From assembly GCF_001307295.1 (NCBI RefSeq), contig NZ_CP012700.1, positions 2,049,001 through 2,113,000 on the forward strand: a DNA stretch of 64,000 nucleotides, given 5' to 3'. Shown in pieces: positions 34,966 to 43,509 of the stretch. The stretch comes from Sphingopyxis macrogoltabida (GTDB lineage Bacteria; Pseudomonadota; Alphaproteobacteria; Sphingomonadales; Sphingomonadaceae). Each line of letters begins with the position of its first letter. The first letter of the stretch is position 1. The translations under genes and the position numbers were made by a program. Below the pieces are notes generated by a model. It saw nothing but the letters and a program-made list of their open reading frames with translations. It did not search any database and had not been told where the DNA came from.

Positions 34966-35955
34966 CTACATCGGCAGCGCCGCCTTGCCTTCTTCGCGCG
35001 TCTTGACCAGCGACCAGATCACCCCGCCCGCGATCAGCGCTACGGTAACGCCGAGGCTGACGAGCGGCGGGAATTTATCGCCGCCCAGCACGAAGTCGGC
35101 GACGAAGATCTTGGACCCGATGAAGACGAGCACCAGCGCAAGCGCATATTTGAGATAGTGGAAGCGGTGGACCATCGCCGCGAGCGCGAAATAGAGCGCG
35201 CGCAGGCCGAGAATCGCCATGATGTTCGATGTGTAGACGATGAAGGTGTCGGTGGTGATCGCAAAGATCGCCGGCACGCTGTCGACCGCGAACACGAGGT
35301 CGGCGAGATTGATCACCACCAGCGCGAGGAACAGCGGCGTCGCCGCGAGCACCAGCTTGCCCGTCTTCGTGTCGGGCACACGGACGAAGAATTTCTCGCC
35401 ATGCAACTCGCTGGTGATCGGAATGTGCCGCGAAAGCCATTTGACGACGGGGTTGCCCGCAACGTCCATCGGCTTTTCGCCCGCGAACAACATCTTCACG
35501 CCGGTAAAAACGAGGAAGGCGGCGAAGACATAGAGCAGCCAGCCATATTCGGTGACCAGCGCCGCTCCGCCCGCGATCATGATCCCGCGCAGCACGATCA
35601 CCGCGACAATGCCCCAGAGGAGCGCGCGATACTGATAGCGCGGCGGGATCGCGAAGGTCGCGAAGATCAGCGAGATGACGAAGATATTGTCGATCGACAG
35701 CGCCTTCTCGATGAAGAAGCCGGTGAAATATTGGAGACCGGCCTCGCCGCCCTTCGCGGCCCAGATCCAGCCGCCGAATGCCAGCGCGATACCGATATAG
35801 AGGGTGGAGAGCTTCAGGCTCTCCTTGATACCCATTTCCTTGTTTTCCTTGTTCAATATGCCAAGGTCAAAGGCGGTCAGCAGGGCCACGAGCGTGATGA
35901 AGGCGAGCCAGAACCAAGCCGGGGTACCCAGCCAGTCGGCGAAAAGAAAATCCAT
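34966..35955 (-). CDS. TerC/Alx family integral membrane protein
   Basis: 329-residue inner-membrane protein with about nine hydrophobic helices. The acidic residues in FIEKALSIDNIFV and LVFAVDSVPAIFA are the conserved pair of TerC/Alx proteins, implicated in metal (manganese) homeostasis and tellurite resistance. The start ATG at 35955 has GGGATCG upstream and precedes the first helix; the frame to 35997 adds an unlikely basic tail. No ter operon and no obvious yybP-ykoY riboswitch were found. Confidence 0.9.
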   Translation of the reverse strand: MDFLFADWLGTPAWFWLAFITLVALLTAFDLGILNKENKEMGIKESLKLSTLYIGIALAFGGWIWAAKGGEAGLQYFTGFFIEKALSIDNIFVISLIFATFAIPPRYQYRALLWGIVAVIVLRGIMIAGGAALVTEYGWLLYVFAAFLVFTGVKMLFAGEKPMDVAGNPVVKWLSRHIPITSELHGEKFFVRVPDTKTGKLVLAATPLFLALVVINLADLVFAVDSVPAIFAITTDTFIVYTSNIMAILGLRALYFALAAMVHRFHYLKYALALVLVFIGSKIFVADFVLGGDKFPPLVSLGVTVALIAGGVIWSLVKTREEGKAALPM

Positions 35956-36027
35956 GATGACGATCCCTGAAACGCGCCGAACGCGCCGCCCTTTCAAGCA
36001 GCGCGTCCCGACGACGGTTATATCGGC

Positions 36028-36210
36028 TTAAAAGGCAAGCACGGGCCGCGGCGACAGCGCCGCGAGCCGACGCTTCACAGCAAGCTTGAGCGTCTTGAGC
36101 CGGAGCAGGCGGAACGGGTCGGCACCGCGCCGGCGCTGCTCGTGGCGCGCGGCATCGTCGAGCTGGCGATGCAGGACGGTCAACCGGTAGAGGTTGGGAT
36201 TATATGTCAA
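36028..36210 (-). CDS. DUF465 (YdcH-like) small protein
   Basis: 60-residue helical protein. The pattern LTVLHRQLDDAARHEQRRR...LLRLKTLKLAVKRRL is the DUF465 signature of short coiled-coil-forming proteins of unknown function. The frame opens at 36237 with TTG, but a perfect AGGAGG ends eight bases before a second TTG at 36210, which also gives the usual family length, so 36210 is preferred. It is divergent from the crotonase gene. Confidence 0.8.
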   Translation of the reverse strand: MTYNPNLYRLTVLHRQLDDAARHEQRRRGADPFRLLRLKTLKLAVKRRLAALSPRPVLAF

Positions 36211-36289
36211 GAAAAGGGCCTCCTGATTGAAAATCAAGCAGGTGACGCCGATGCAAGGACCCCGGTTCAGGGGGGAGGAGGGCCGCAGA

Positions 36290-36342
36290 GCATCGGTGTC
36301 ACCCGATGCGGTCCGACATCACGTGGCAGGAAAAATCCTGCC
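36290..36342 (+). ncRNA. Hairpin-rich leader before the crotonase gene
   Basis: Two perfect hairpins: GCATCGG/CCGATGC at 36290-36309 (loop TGTCAC) and GGCAGGA/TCCTGCC at 36325-36342 (loop AAAA), about 120 bases before the ATG at 36458. They could be parts of a structured 5' leader or small RNA. I could not match them to a known riboswitch class, and no U-run follows the second one. Confidence 0.35.
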
Positions 36343-36457
36343 GACGCCAGAGGGGCCCGGCCCGCACAACGACTATTTAGGAAATCGACGCAGCACTTGC
36401 AAGTCCCCGGCACGCGCGGCACCTTCGCGCCGGGCTTACCACAAGGAATATATTGCC

Positions 36458-37225
36458 ATGTCCGTCCTTATCGACCGCGACGGTCCCGTCCTGATCGTCA
36501 CGATCGACCGCCCCGGAAAGCGCAATGCCGTCGATCCGGATACCGCGAGCGCGCTTCGCGGAGCCTTCGCCGCCTTTGCCGAGGACGCAACGGCGCGCGT
36601 CGCGATCCTGACCGGCAGCGACGGACATTTCTGCGCGGGCTTCGATCTCCGCGCGGTCGGCACGTCGCGTTACGATCCCGACGGCCCCGGTCCGATGGGA
36701 CCGACACGGATGCTGCTCGAAAAGCCTGTCATCGCCGCGGTCGAGGGGCATGCCGTCGCCGGCGGGCTCGAACTCGCGCTTTGGTGCGATCTTCGCGTTG
36801 CCGCGGCGAGCGCGGTCTTCGGCGTCTATTGCCGGCGCTGGGGCGTCCCGTTGATCGACGGCGGCACCGTTCGCCTGCCGCGTATCGTCGGGCAGGGCCG
36901 CGCGCTCGACATGATCCTGACCGGCCGGCCGGTCGCCGCCGACGAAGCGCAGCGTATCGGCCTCGCCGACCGGCTGGTCGCCGACGGCGAAGCACTGTCC
37001 ACGGCAGTCGAACTTGCCAAACAGATCGCCGCCTTTCCGCAGCTCTGCATGAACAGCGACCGGTTGAGCGCCTATCGCCAGTGGGATTTCGATATCGACG
37101 GCGCCCTCGCGCACGAAGCCCGCGCCGGGGTGGCGCCGCTGCGCGAAGGCGCCGCGGCGGGCGCCAGACGCTTTACCGAAGGCGCCGGACGCAGCGGCAG
37201 CTTCGCCGCTTTCAAAGGGGACTGA
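36458..37225 (+). CDS. Crotonase / enoyl-CoA hydratase family protein
   Basis: 255-residue acyl-CoA enzyme. The oxyanion segment GHFCAGFDLRAV is at 57-68 and AGGLELALWCDLRVA at 101-115 carries the first catalytic Glu (E105); the second acid position appears as D134 in PLIDGG, as in several crotonase relatives. The exact reaction (hydratase, isomerase or other) is not settled. ATG at 36458 follows AAGGAA. The hydrolase gene follows after two bases, so they form an operon. Confidence 0.88.
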   Translation: MSVLIDRDGPVLIVTIDRPGKRNAVDPDTASALRGAFAAFAEDATARVAILTGSDGHFCAGFDLRAVGTSRYDPDGPGPMGPTRMLLEKPVIAAVEGHAVAGGLELALWCDLRVAAASAVFGVYCRRWGVPLIDGGTVRLPRIVGQGRALDMILTGRPVAADEAQRIGLADRLVADGEALSTAVELAKQIAAFPQLCMNSDRLSAYRQWDFDIDGALAHEARAGVAPLREGAAAGARRFTEGAGRSGSFAAFKGD

Positions 37226-37227
37226 CG

Positions 37228-38115
37228 ATGAAAGCAATCAGGATAACGATCGCGGCCGCGCTGCTCGCGCTGCCGCTGCCAGCGCTGGCGCAGGCTCCCG
37301 ACCTTCCTGCCGCCATCTACACCGATCCGCCCGCCGACAAGGCGCATCCCGCAGCAATGGAGGTCGTCCACATCCCGAGCGGCGGCGTCGAAATCAACGG
37401 CGTCGTCTATATTCCGGCGGGTGCCGGCCCGCACCCGGCGGTGATCCTTTGCCATGGCCTGCCCGGCAATGAGAAAAGCCTCGACCTGGCGCAGGCGATG
37501 CGCCGCGCGGGCTGGACGGTGATCACCTTCAACTATCGCGGCTCATGGGGCAGCCCCGGTCAATATCGCTTCGGACAGAACCTTGAGGATGCCGACGCTG
37601 TCCTCGCCTTTGCGCGCGATCCCGCCAACGCGGCGAAGCTGCGCATCGACCCCGAACGTCTCGTCATCATGGGGCACAGCATGGGCGGTTGGGTCAGCGC
37701 GTTGACCGCAGCCAAGGACAAGAAGCTGCTCGGCGCCGCGATGATTTCGGCCGCGAATCTCGGCGCCTTCGGCCAGATGCCGCGCGAGCAGCTTGCCGCC
37801 GGGATGAAGGCCAATGGTCAGGAGGCGCTCGCCGGCACTTCGCCCGAGATAATGGCCGACGAACTGATCGCAAAGGGCGACGCCTTCGACTTCCTGAAAG
37901 CCGCGCCCGCGCTGACGAACACCAGCCTGTTCATTCTCTCCTCCGACGACGGCCTCGCTCCCGGAACCGATGCGCTGGCTGCAAATATCCGTGACAGTGG
38001 CGGAACAAAGCTGAGGACGCTGCACGTCGCAACGGACCATAGCTGGTCGGATGCCCGCGTGCGGTTGCAAACGGAGGTTTTGCGATGGCTCGAAACCCTG
38101 AAGACCAGAGAATGA
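37228..38115 (+). CDS. Secreted alpha/beta hydrolase
   Basis: 295 residues with a signal peptide (KAIRITIAAALLALPLPALAQA). GHGLPG near 145 bp into the domain forms the oxyanion loop (CHGLPGNEKS), and the nucleophile is the Ser in MGHSMGGW; Asp (SSDDGLAPG) and His (DHSWSD) follow in the right order. It is most like dienelactone-hydrolase or esterase folds. Its coupling to a crotonase suggests, weakly, a shared catabolic role. Ribosome site AAGGGG. Confidence 0.85.
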   Translation: MKAIRITIAAALLALPLPALAQAPDLPAAIYTDPPADKAHPAAMEVVHIPSGGVEINGVVYIPAGAGPHPAVILCHGLPGNEKSLDLAQAMRRAGWTVITFNYRGSWGSPGQYRFGQNLEDADAVLAFARDPANAAKLRIDPERLVIMGHSMGGWVSALTAAKDKKLLGAAMISAANLGAFGQMPREQLAAGMKANGQEALAGTSPEIMADELIAKGDAFDFLKAAPALTNTSLFILSSDDGLAPGTDALAANIRDSGGTKLRTLHVATDHSWSDARVRLQTEVLRWLETLKTRE

Positions 38116-38231
38116 ACCGCCGCTACGCCGCTGCAACCGCCGCGCATTCATCGACGTCCCTGGCCAGGCAGGCTGATCGACAATAGATGCGCCATCGTCG
38201 CGCAATGCCCGGCCGGGGAGTCAGACCGCGG

Positions 38232-39056
38232 TCAACCGATCCGGTTGAAATGCGTCGTTTCCAGTTTTTGACGATTGTCGCTCGACCACACAATCGTTTC
38301 GGTCATGGATTTCAGATCCTTGGCAACGGTATAGACTCGCGTCGACACCCGCGCGCCGCCCTTCCCCAATGTCATGACCAATGTGTCCGGCGCCGGTTGG
38401 CGCAAGGCAACGCTGTCGATGAAATCCATGTTGCCGGTGATCGGCACGGGGACGCCATCAAGGGCGGCCGTCGATTCCGAATGCCTGATGGAGCCGTCCG
38501 GCGCGACGATTTCGACGCGCGTCGTCCATTTGCCATCTTGCGATGCGCGGAACGTCATCGTCACCCGTTGCGGCCGTTCTTTCTCCGGCATGAGCGATGC
38601 GTCGAGCGACCAGCTTCCGACCAGCGGTAACTGACTGGATGCGGCGCTGTAAACGGCGTTCGCCGTTCCGGCCTGATCGGTGGAGGGCGCGGCTGCGACC
38701 ATCAATCCAGCGGCAGCCATGGGTATTGCGAATAGCATGACGATCATTCCTTTCGAACCGCGAACCCCTATGGTTGCGGTGTGCGCCACGTCCTTCACGG
38801 TGGAACGCGATCTCGAAAGATCGATATTTTCGTCACAAGTTTTTTGGCGGTCGAGAAGGCGCGCCAATTCGCGGCTGCTGCCGACGCCCGTCTTGCGCCG
38901 GGCGGAGCGCAAACGTTCATTAATCGACGTTTCCGAACGGCCTAGCCGCGCTGCGATGGTTTTTACGGTATGCCCCGCGACCAACAGGCGCAGAACTTCC
39001 ATTTCCCGGTCGGTGAGGAAGGCAGAAACACCGGAAGCGGGTTCATCGGCAGACAT
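38232..39056 (-). CDS. LuxR-type HTH protein with a membrane anchor and periplasmic domain
   Basis: 274 residues in an unusual order. Residues 12-70 are a LuxR/FixJ-type HTH (LTDREMEVLRLLVAGHTVKTIAARLGRSETSINERL), with no receiver or autoinducer domain before it. A basic linker leads to one helix at about 103-123 (MIVMLFAIPMAAAGLMVAAA) and about 150 residues that would face the periplasm, with beta-strand-rich, lipocalin-like spacing. This is ToxR-like topology built from a LuxR HTH. It probably controls transcription from the membrane; the target and signal are unknown. Confidence 0.82.
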   Translation of the reverse strand: MSADEPASGVSAFLTDREMEVLRLLVAGHTVKTIAARLGRSETSINERLRSARRKTGVGSSRELARLLDRQKTCDENIDLSRSRSTVKDVAHTATIGVRGSKGMIVMLFAIPMAAAGLMVAAAPSTDQAGTANAVYSAASSQLPLVGSWSLDASLMPEKERPQRVTMTFRASQDGKWTTRVEIVAPDGSIRHSESTAALDGVPVPITGNMDFIDSVALRQPAPDTLVMTLGKGGARVSTRVYTVAKDLKSMTETIVWSSDNRQKLETTHFNRIG

Positions 39057-39165
39057 GTCTTTTGCTCACCACAGCCTCACGAACAGGTCCATCCCAATTT
39101 ATTTGGGAAACGGAGGCGCGCCAGGTCGAGCATCTAGAGAAGCGACGGAAGGCTGCCATCCAACC

Positions 39166-39270
39166 TCGTCATGCTGAACTTGTTTCAGGATACATGGCGT
39201 GAACTCCGATCCAGTGCTGCTCCGAAGGAGACGGCAGGCCATGGACCCTGAAACAAGTTCAGGGTGACGA
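39166..39270. repeat. Dispersed repeat, family D copy 2
   Basis: 105 bases with arms TCGTCATGCTGAACTTG and CAAGTTCAGGGTGACGA, the same length and plan as 14811-14915. It lies in 253 bases between the LuxR-like gene and the M20 gene without other visible content. Confidence 0.72.
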
Positions 39271-39309
39271 AGTAAGAAACGGCAAACATCGGCCGTCAGC
39301 AGACGATCC

Positions 39310-40626
39310 CTATTTCTTCGCCATCAGCTTCATCGCCATCGAGGTCAGCGCTTCGGTCGCGGTCGAGATCACCGCGGGCGCATCGGGCGCCCAGAAGGGC
39401 GAGTGCAGGCTCGGCAGGGTGCGGCCTTCCTTTTTCGCCGCGTCATACTCGGCCTGCGGCACACCCCCGACCCAGACGATCAGGCCCTTCACATCCTTGT
39501 GTTCGTCGCGCGAAAAGCGGCTGAAATCCTCGCCGCCCATGACCGGCGGCATTTTCACGACGCGCTCCTCGCCGAAACCTGTCTTCAGATAGGCCGCCAT
39601 CTCTTCGGCAAATTCGGGCGTGTTGTACGTCGCGGGCGTATATTCATCCTTTTGCACCGACACGACGGGCATGCGATCGTCGGGAATGCCCGCCGCGATC
39701 GCCTCGCCCTTGGCGATGCGGGCGATCCCGTCCAGCAGATGCTCGCGCACCTCGTCGGTGTAGCTGCGCACCGTCAGTTGCAACCGCGCTTCGTCCGAAA
39801 TGATGTTGTGCTTGGCACCCGCGTGGAAACTGCCGACCGTCACCACCGCGCTGTCGAGCGGGCTGATCTCGCGCGAGACGAGCGTCTGGAGCGCCCCGAC
39901 GATCCGGCTTGCGAGCACGATCGGATCCTTCGTCGTCTGCGGATAGGCGCCATGGCCGCCGAGCCCCTTCACCAATATGTCGACGCTGTCGACGTTGGCG
40001 AGCGCATAGCCCGGCGTGTAGCCGATCTTGCCTGCCGGAAACTGCGCCGCGTCGTGAAAGGCGAGCGCATATTGCGGCTTCGGAAAGCGCTTGTAGAGGC
40101 CGTCGGCGAGCATCATCCGCGCCCCCGCGCCGCGTTCCTCGGCAGGCTGGCCGATCATCACCAGCGTGCCCGACCAGTTCGCCTTTTTCGCCGCCATCAG
40201 CCGCGCGACGCCGATCCACGCGGTCATATGCGTGTCGTGGCCGCACGCGTGCATCACGCCCGTCTCGACGCCCTCCTTCGTGGTGACGCGTACTTTCGAC
40301 GCGCCGTGAAGCCCGGTCTGCTCGGTCACCGGCAGCCCGTCCATATCGGCGCGGACCATCACCACCGGCCCGGGGCCGTTTTTCATCACGGCAACGACGC
40401 CCGTTCCGCCGACCTTTTCCGTCACCTCGAAACCCAGCTTGCGCGCCTCGGCGGCGAGGATGCCCGCCGAGCGCACCTCCATGAAGCTGAGTTCGGGATT
40501 GGCGTGCAGATCCTTGTAGATCGTCATCAGCGACGGCATCTGCTTTTCCACGTCGCTGCGCAGCGTCTGCGCCGCCGCAGGCATGGCCAAAGCCAGCGCC
40601 GCCGCGCCGGTCCACAAAATCCGCAT
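39310..40626 (-). CDS. M20 family amidohydrolase / metallopeptidase, secreted
   Basis: 438 residues with a signal peptide (RILWTGAAALALAMPAAAQ). The metal ligands are in HACGHDTHM (near 126) and GQPAEERGAG, with PVMGGEDFSRFS near the C-terminus, the plan of M20D hippurate/N-acyl-amino-acid amidohydrolases. It probably hydrolyses N-acylated amino acids or peptides in the periplasm. It follows the DUF4893 lipoprotein gene by 20 bases on the same strand. Confidence 0.9.
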   Translation of the reverse strand: MRILWTGAAALALAMPAAAQTLRSDVEKQMPSLMTIYKDLHANPELSFMEVRSAGILAAEARKLGFEVTEKVGGTGVVAVMKNGPGPVVMVRADMDGLPVTEQTGLHGASKVRVTTKEGVETGVMHACGHDTHMTAWIGVARLMAAKKANWSGTLVMIGQPAEERGAGARMMLADGLYKRFPKPQYALAFHDAAQFPAGKIGYTPGYALANVDSVDILVKGLGGHGAYPQTTKDPIVLASRIVGALQTLVSREISPLDSAVVTVGSFHAGAKHNIISDEARLQLTVRSYTDEVREHLLDGIARIAKGEAIAAGIPDDRMPVVSVQKDEYTPATYNTPEFAEEMAAYLKTGFGEERVVKMPPVMGGEDFSRFSRDEHKDVKGLIVWVGGVPQAEYDAAKKEGRTLPSLHSPFWAPDAPAVISTATEALTSMAMKLMAKK

Positions 40627-40646
40627 CCTTATTCCCCTGCTTTTCG

Positions 40647-41300
40647 TCAGCCCGCCGGGACCAGTTCGATCACGTCGAGCAAGGATTCATAGGCCGGCGC
40701 CGGCAGCACGAGCCGCCAGCGGTTGTCGCCGACCCGTTCGACCAGCCCCGCCATGTCGCGCATCCGGTCGCTGCCGTAGTTGACCGGCAGACTCTCGTCG
40801 CCAAGTTCGAGGGTACCGAGAAATATCTGGCGGTTCAGATTGTCGGGGAAGATCAGCCCCACCGGGCGCTGCGATCCGGTGAGCTTGACGAGGCTGTAAA
40901 GCCCCTGCTCGGCCGCGACGCGGCAGCGGAACCAGTCATAGGCAATGTAACCGAGCCCGCCGCGCCCCTGCGTGCCGAGCTTGATCGTGCGGCACCTGTA
41001 CTCGCCTGCCGGCAGGTGCGGGTTGGGCAAGGCGGCCGTCGGCTGCAGCAGGACGCCCTCGCGCTGGACGGCGCCGCCAAATCCCTTGGCGCGCGCGTCG
41101 GCGAGCGCGGCTTCCCAGCTCGAATACCAGCCGCGGACGCGTCCCTTGTCCTGTTCGGTCGCGGTCGCACGCCATGTGCCGGCATCGGATGGCTGCACGG
41201 GCGCGTCGGCCGCCGAGGGCGGCTGCGACGGCACCGTCTGACAGGCGCCAAGGCATAGCCCGAGCGCAAGGGTGGATATCGATGTGGCGCGACCCCGCAT
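40647..41300 (-). CDS. DUF4893 domain-containing lipoprotein
   Basis: 217 residues with a lipobox (LGAC, Cys20). LPAGEYRCRTIKLG, YDWFRCRV, KLTGSQRPVG, NRQIFLGTLELG and RWRLVLPAP...DVIELVP form the DUF4893 pattern. Homologues are found mainly in sphingomonads and have no known role. ATG at 41300 has GGGAGAG before it. It heads a two-gene unit with the M20 hydrolase. Confidence 0.82.
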   Translation of the reverse strand: MRGRATSISTLALGLCLGACQTVPSQPPSAADAPVQPSDAGTWRATATEQDKGRVRGWYSSWEAALADARAKGFGGAVQREGVLLQPTAALPNPHLPAGEYRCRTIKLGTQGRGGLGYIAYDWFRCRVAAEQGLYSLVKLTGSQRPVGLIFPDNLNRQIFLGTLELGDESLPVNYGSDRMRDMAGLVERVGDNRWRLVLPAPAYESLLDVIELVPAG

Positions 41301-41393
41301 GGTCCGTCTCTCCCGGTCCGGTTCGTCTTAACCATAGGAGGACGAACGGGAATGCTCAAGGCTGCAACAAATCTATAGCTTTGCCGCAGGTCC

Positions 41394-42179
41394 CTATGCC
41401 GCCGTCCAGCCGCCATCGACGCTGAGGTTCGCGCCGGTGATATTTGCCGCCTCATCGCGGGTCAGGAAGGATGCAAGTGCCGCGACCTGTTCGACGGTAA
41501 CGAACTGCTTGGTCGGCTGGCCGGCGAGCAGCACATCGTTGATCACCTGCTCGCGCGTCATCTTGCGCGCCTTCATCGTGTCGGGAATCTGGTTTTCGAC
41601 CAGCGGCGTCCAGACATAGCCAGGACTGATGCAATTCACCGTGATGCCTGCCTCGGCGACTTCGAGCGCGACGGTCTTGGTCAGCCCCGCCAGCCCGTGC
41701 TTCGCGGTGACATAGGCCGATTTGAACGGCGAAGCGACGAGCGAGTGCGCCGAGGCAGTGGCGATGATCCGGCCCCATTTCTTCTTGCGCATCCCCGGCA
41801 CGGCATGACGGATCGTATGGAAAGACGCGGTCAGGTTGAGCGCGATGATCATGTCCCATTTCTCGACCGGGAAATCTTCGACCGGCGCGACGAACTGCAT
41901 CCCGGCGTTGTTGACGAGAATATCGACGCCGCCCAAATCCTTGTCGGCGCGCGCGAACATGGCTGCAATTTCTTCGGGCTTGGTGAGATCGGCGCCGTCA
42001 TAAGCGGCCTTGCCGCCGTTCAGCACCTCGAGCGCCGCACGTTCGGCCTCGATCGCCGCCGCGTCGCCAAAGCCATTGATGATGATATTCGCGCCGTCGG
42101 CGGCGAGCGCCTTGGCGATGCCGAGCCCGATGCCCGAGGTCGAACCGGTGACGAGGGCGGTCTTGCCTTTGAGGTGCAT
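41394..42179 (-). CDS. 3-Hydroxybutyrate dehydrogenase
   Basis: 261-residue SDR that interconverts 3-hydroxybutyrate and acetoacetate with NAD. TGSTSGIG at 11-18, NNAG at 90-93, S143, Y156 and K160 form the catalytic set; NGFGDAAAIE and the tail LASFLTRDEAANITGANLSVDGGW are specific to this SDR subgroup. The start ATG at 42179 follows AAGGAT and fits the family, whereas the frame to 42284 adds a Pro-rich tail. It follows the patatin gene by 25 bases, a common pairing in proteobacteria. Confidence 0.92.
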   Translation of the reverse strand: MHLKGKTALVTGSTSGIGLGIAKALAADGANIIINGFGDAAAIEAERAALEVLNGGKAAYDGADLTKPEEIAAMFARADKDLGGVDILVNNAGMQFVAPVEDFPVEKWDMIIALNLTASFHTIRHAVPGMRKKKWGRIIATASAHSLVASPFKSAYVTAKHGLAGLTKTVALEVAEAGITVNCISPGYVWTPLVENQIPDTMKARKMTREQVINDVLLAGQPTKQFVTVEQVAALASFLTRDEAANITGANLSVDGGWTAA

Positions 42180-42204
42180 GGCGTAATCCTTTCGGTGGGG
42201 GAGA

Positions 42205-43353
42205 TCAGGAGCCGGCCTTGGGACGGAGGTCGCCCGACTGGACGGCGAAACTGTCGGAGCGCCCTTCGGCGATGCTTTCGGCAAGCAGATGGCCGTCCTT
42301 CATCGCGGCCTCGACCGCCGCGCGGCCGAGCGCCCAGTTGACCTCCATCGTCGTGCGCGAAAATTCGAAATCGCGCGCGCCGGTCTGCCAGGCGGGCGGC
42401 TGGTGGATGAGCTGAACGACGTTGAGCGCCTTGCAATCGACGATCCGCCGCACCGCCTTCACTTCGGCAAGATCGGCGAACTCGGGCGGCAGCCTGTCGA
42501 GCATCCGGTCGATCAGCGCATGCTCCTTGCGCCGCCGCACGAGGCCGTCCGAAATCCGGCGCGTACGGCTGGAAAAACGAATGTCCTTCTCGCGCGACCA
42601 GGCTTCTTCCATATCGTGCGGACGCTCGCCGCGCGCCGGAAACAGATCGACCTGAAAGGCGAGCATATCCTCCTTCGCCGCCTCGACGACATGTTCGAGC
42701 GGGGTGTTGGATACGAGCCCGCCGTCCCAATACCATTTGCCGTCGATCTCGACCGGCGGCAGCCCGGGCGGCAACGCGCCCGACGCGAGGATATGGCGGG
42801 CATCGAGGGTGTCGGATTTCGTATCGAAGTAACGGAAATTCCCCGTCTCCACCTCGACCGCGCCGACCGACAACCGCACCTTGCCGTGGTTCACCCGGTC
42901 CCAGTCGACCAGCCGACCCAGCGTTTCGATCAGCGGTGCCGTATCGTAGAAGCTGACCGCAGCGGGGGTCTGCCGCTCGGCAAACGCCGGTGGCGGCCAG
43001 CGCGGCGTGAAGAAACCGGGCACGCCGAAAGCCGCGACCTGTCCTGCCGCCGCCCAATGCGTCCATTCGCGAAACAGGTCATTGTCGACGGCTGGCAACT
43101 CTGGCAGCGCCGACGATACGCCCTCCCAGAACTCGCGCATCTTGCCGACCGCCTGATCGCGCTCGTTACCGGCGATGATCGCGGCGTTGACCGCGCCGAT
43201 CGAAATCCCCGCGACCCAGTCGAGTTCGATACCAAGGTCGATCAGCGCCTCATATACCCCGGCCTGAAACGCGCCGAGCGCGCCCCCGCCCTGCAGCACA
43301 AGGACGACAAGATCGGGCAGTGGCAAGGCAGCACGGGCAGCGCGGCGGGGCAT
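42205..43353 (-). CDS. Patatin-like phospholipase (DUF3734 type)
   Basis: 382-residue serine acyl hydrolase. The oxyanion loop GGGALGAFQAG is at 22-32, the nucleophile elbow GISIG at 49-53 (S51), and the catalytic Asp is D210 in WDGGLVSNTP. The C-terminal 170 residues are helical and typical of the long patatins with a DUF3734 tail. The frame extends upstream to 44448, but only from this ATG does it read as a patatin. Its operon with 3-hydroxybutyrate dehydrogenase suggests a part in polyhydroxybutyrate or lipid turnover, by context only. Confidence 0.88.
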   Translation of the reverse strand: MPRRAARAALPLPDLVVLVLQGGGALGAFQAGVYEALIDLGIELDWVAGISIGAVNAAIIAGNERDQAVGKMREFWEGVSSALPELPAVDNDLFREWTHWAAAGQVAAFGVPGFFTPRWPPPAFAERQTPAAVSFYDTAPLIETLGRLVDWDRVNHGKVRLSVGAVEVETGNFRYFDTKSDTLDARHILASGALPPGLPPVEIDGKWYWDGGLVSNTPLEHVVEAAKEDMLAFQVDLFPARGERPHDMEEAWSREKDIRFSSRTRRISDGLVRRRKEHALIDRMLDRLPPEFADLAEVKAVRRIVDCKALNVVQLIHQPPAWQTGARDFEFSRTTMEVNWALGRAAVEAAMKDGHLLAESIAEGRSDSFAVQSGDLRPKAGS

Positions 43354-43509
43354 GGACTCGGGACGATCCTTTGACGCGGGGCCATTTGGTGCACCGCAAC
43401 ACAAGCCTTTGCAAGCTCGCGATGAATCGAAGCGGCGCGAAGCCTCTTCCAATTGCCGCACGCTACTGTCAGAACCGGGACAAACGGACCAATTTCTGGA
43501 GTGGCTGAG

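Noticed and set aside
35956..36027. Possible manganese (yybP-ykoY) riboswitch before terC
   Set aside because: The gap is only 72 bases and none of the conserved riboswitch segments could be found.
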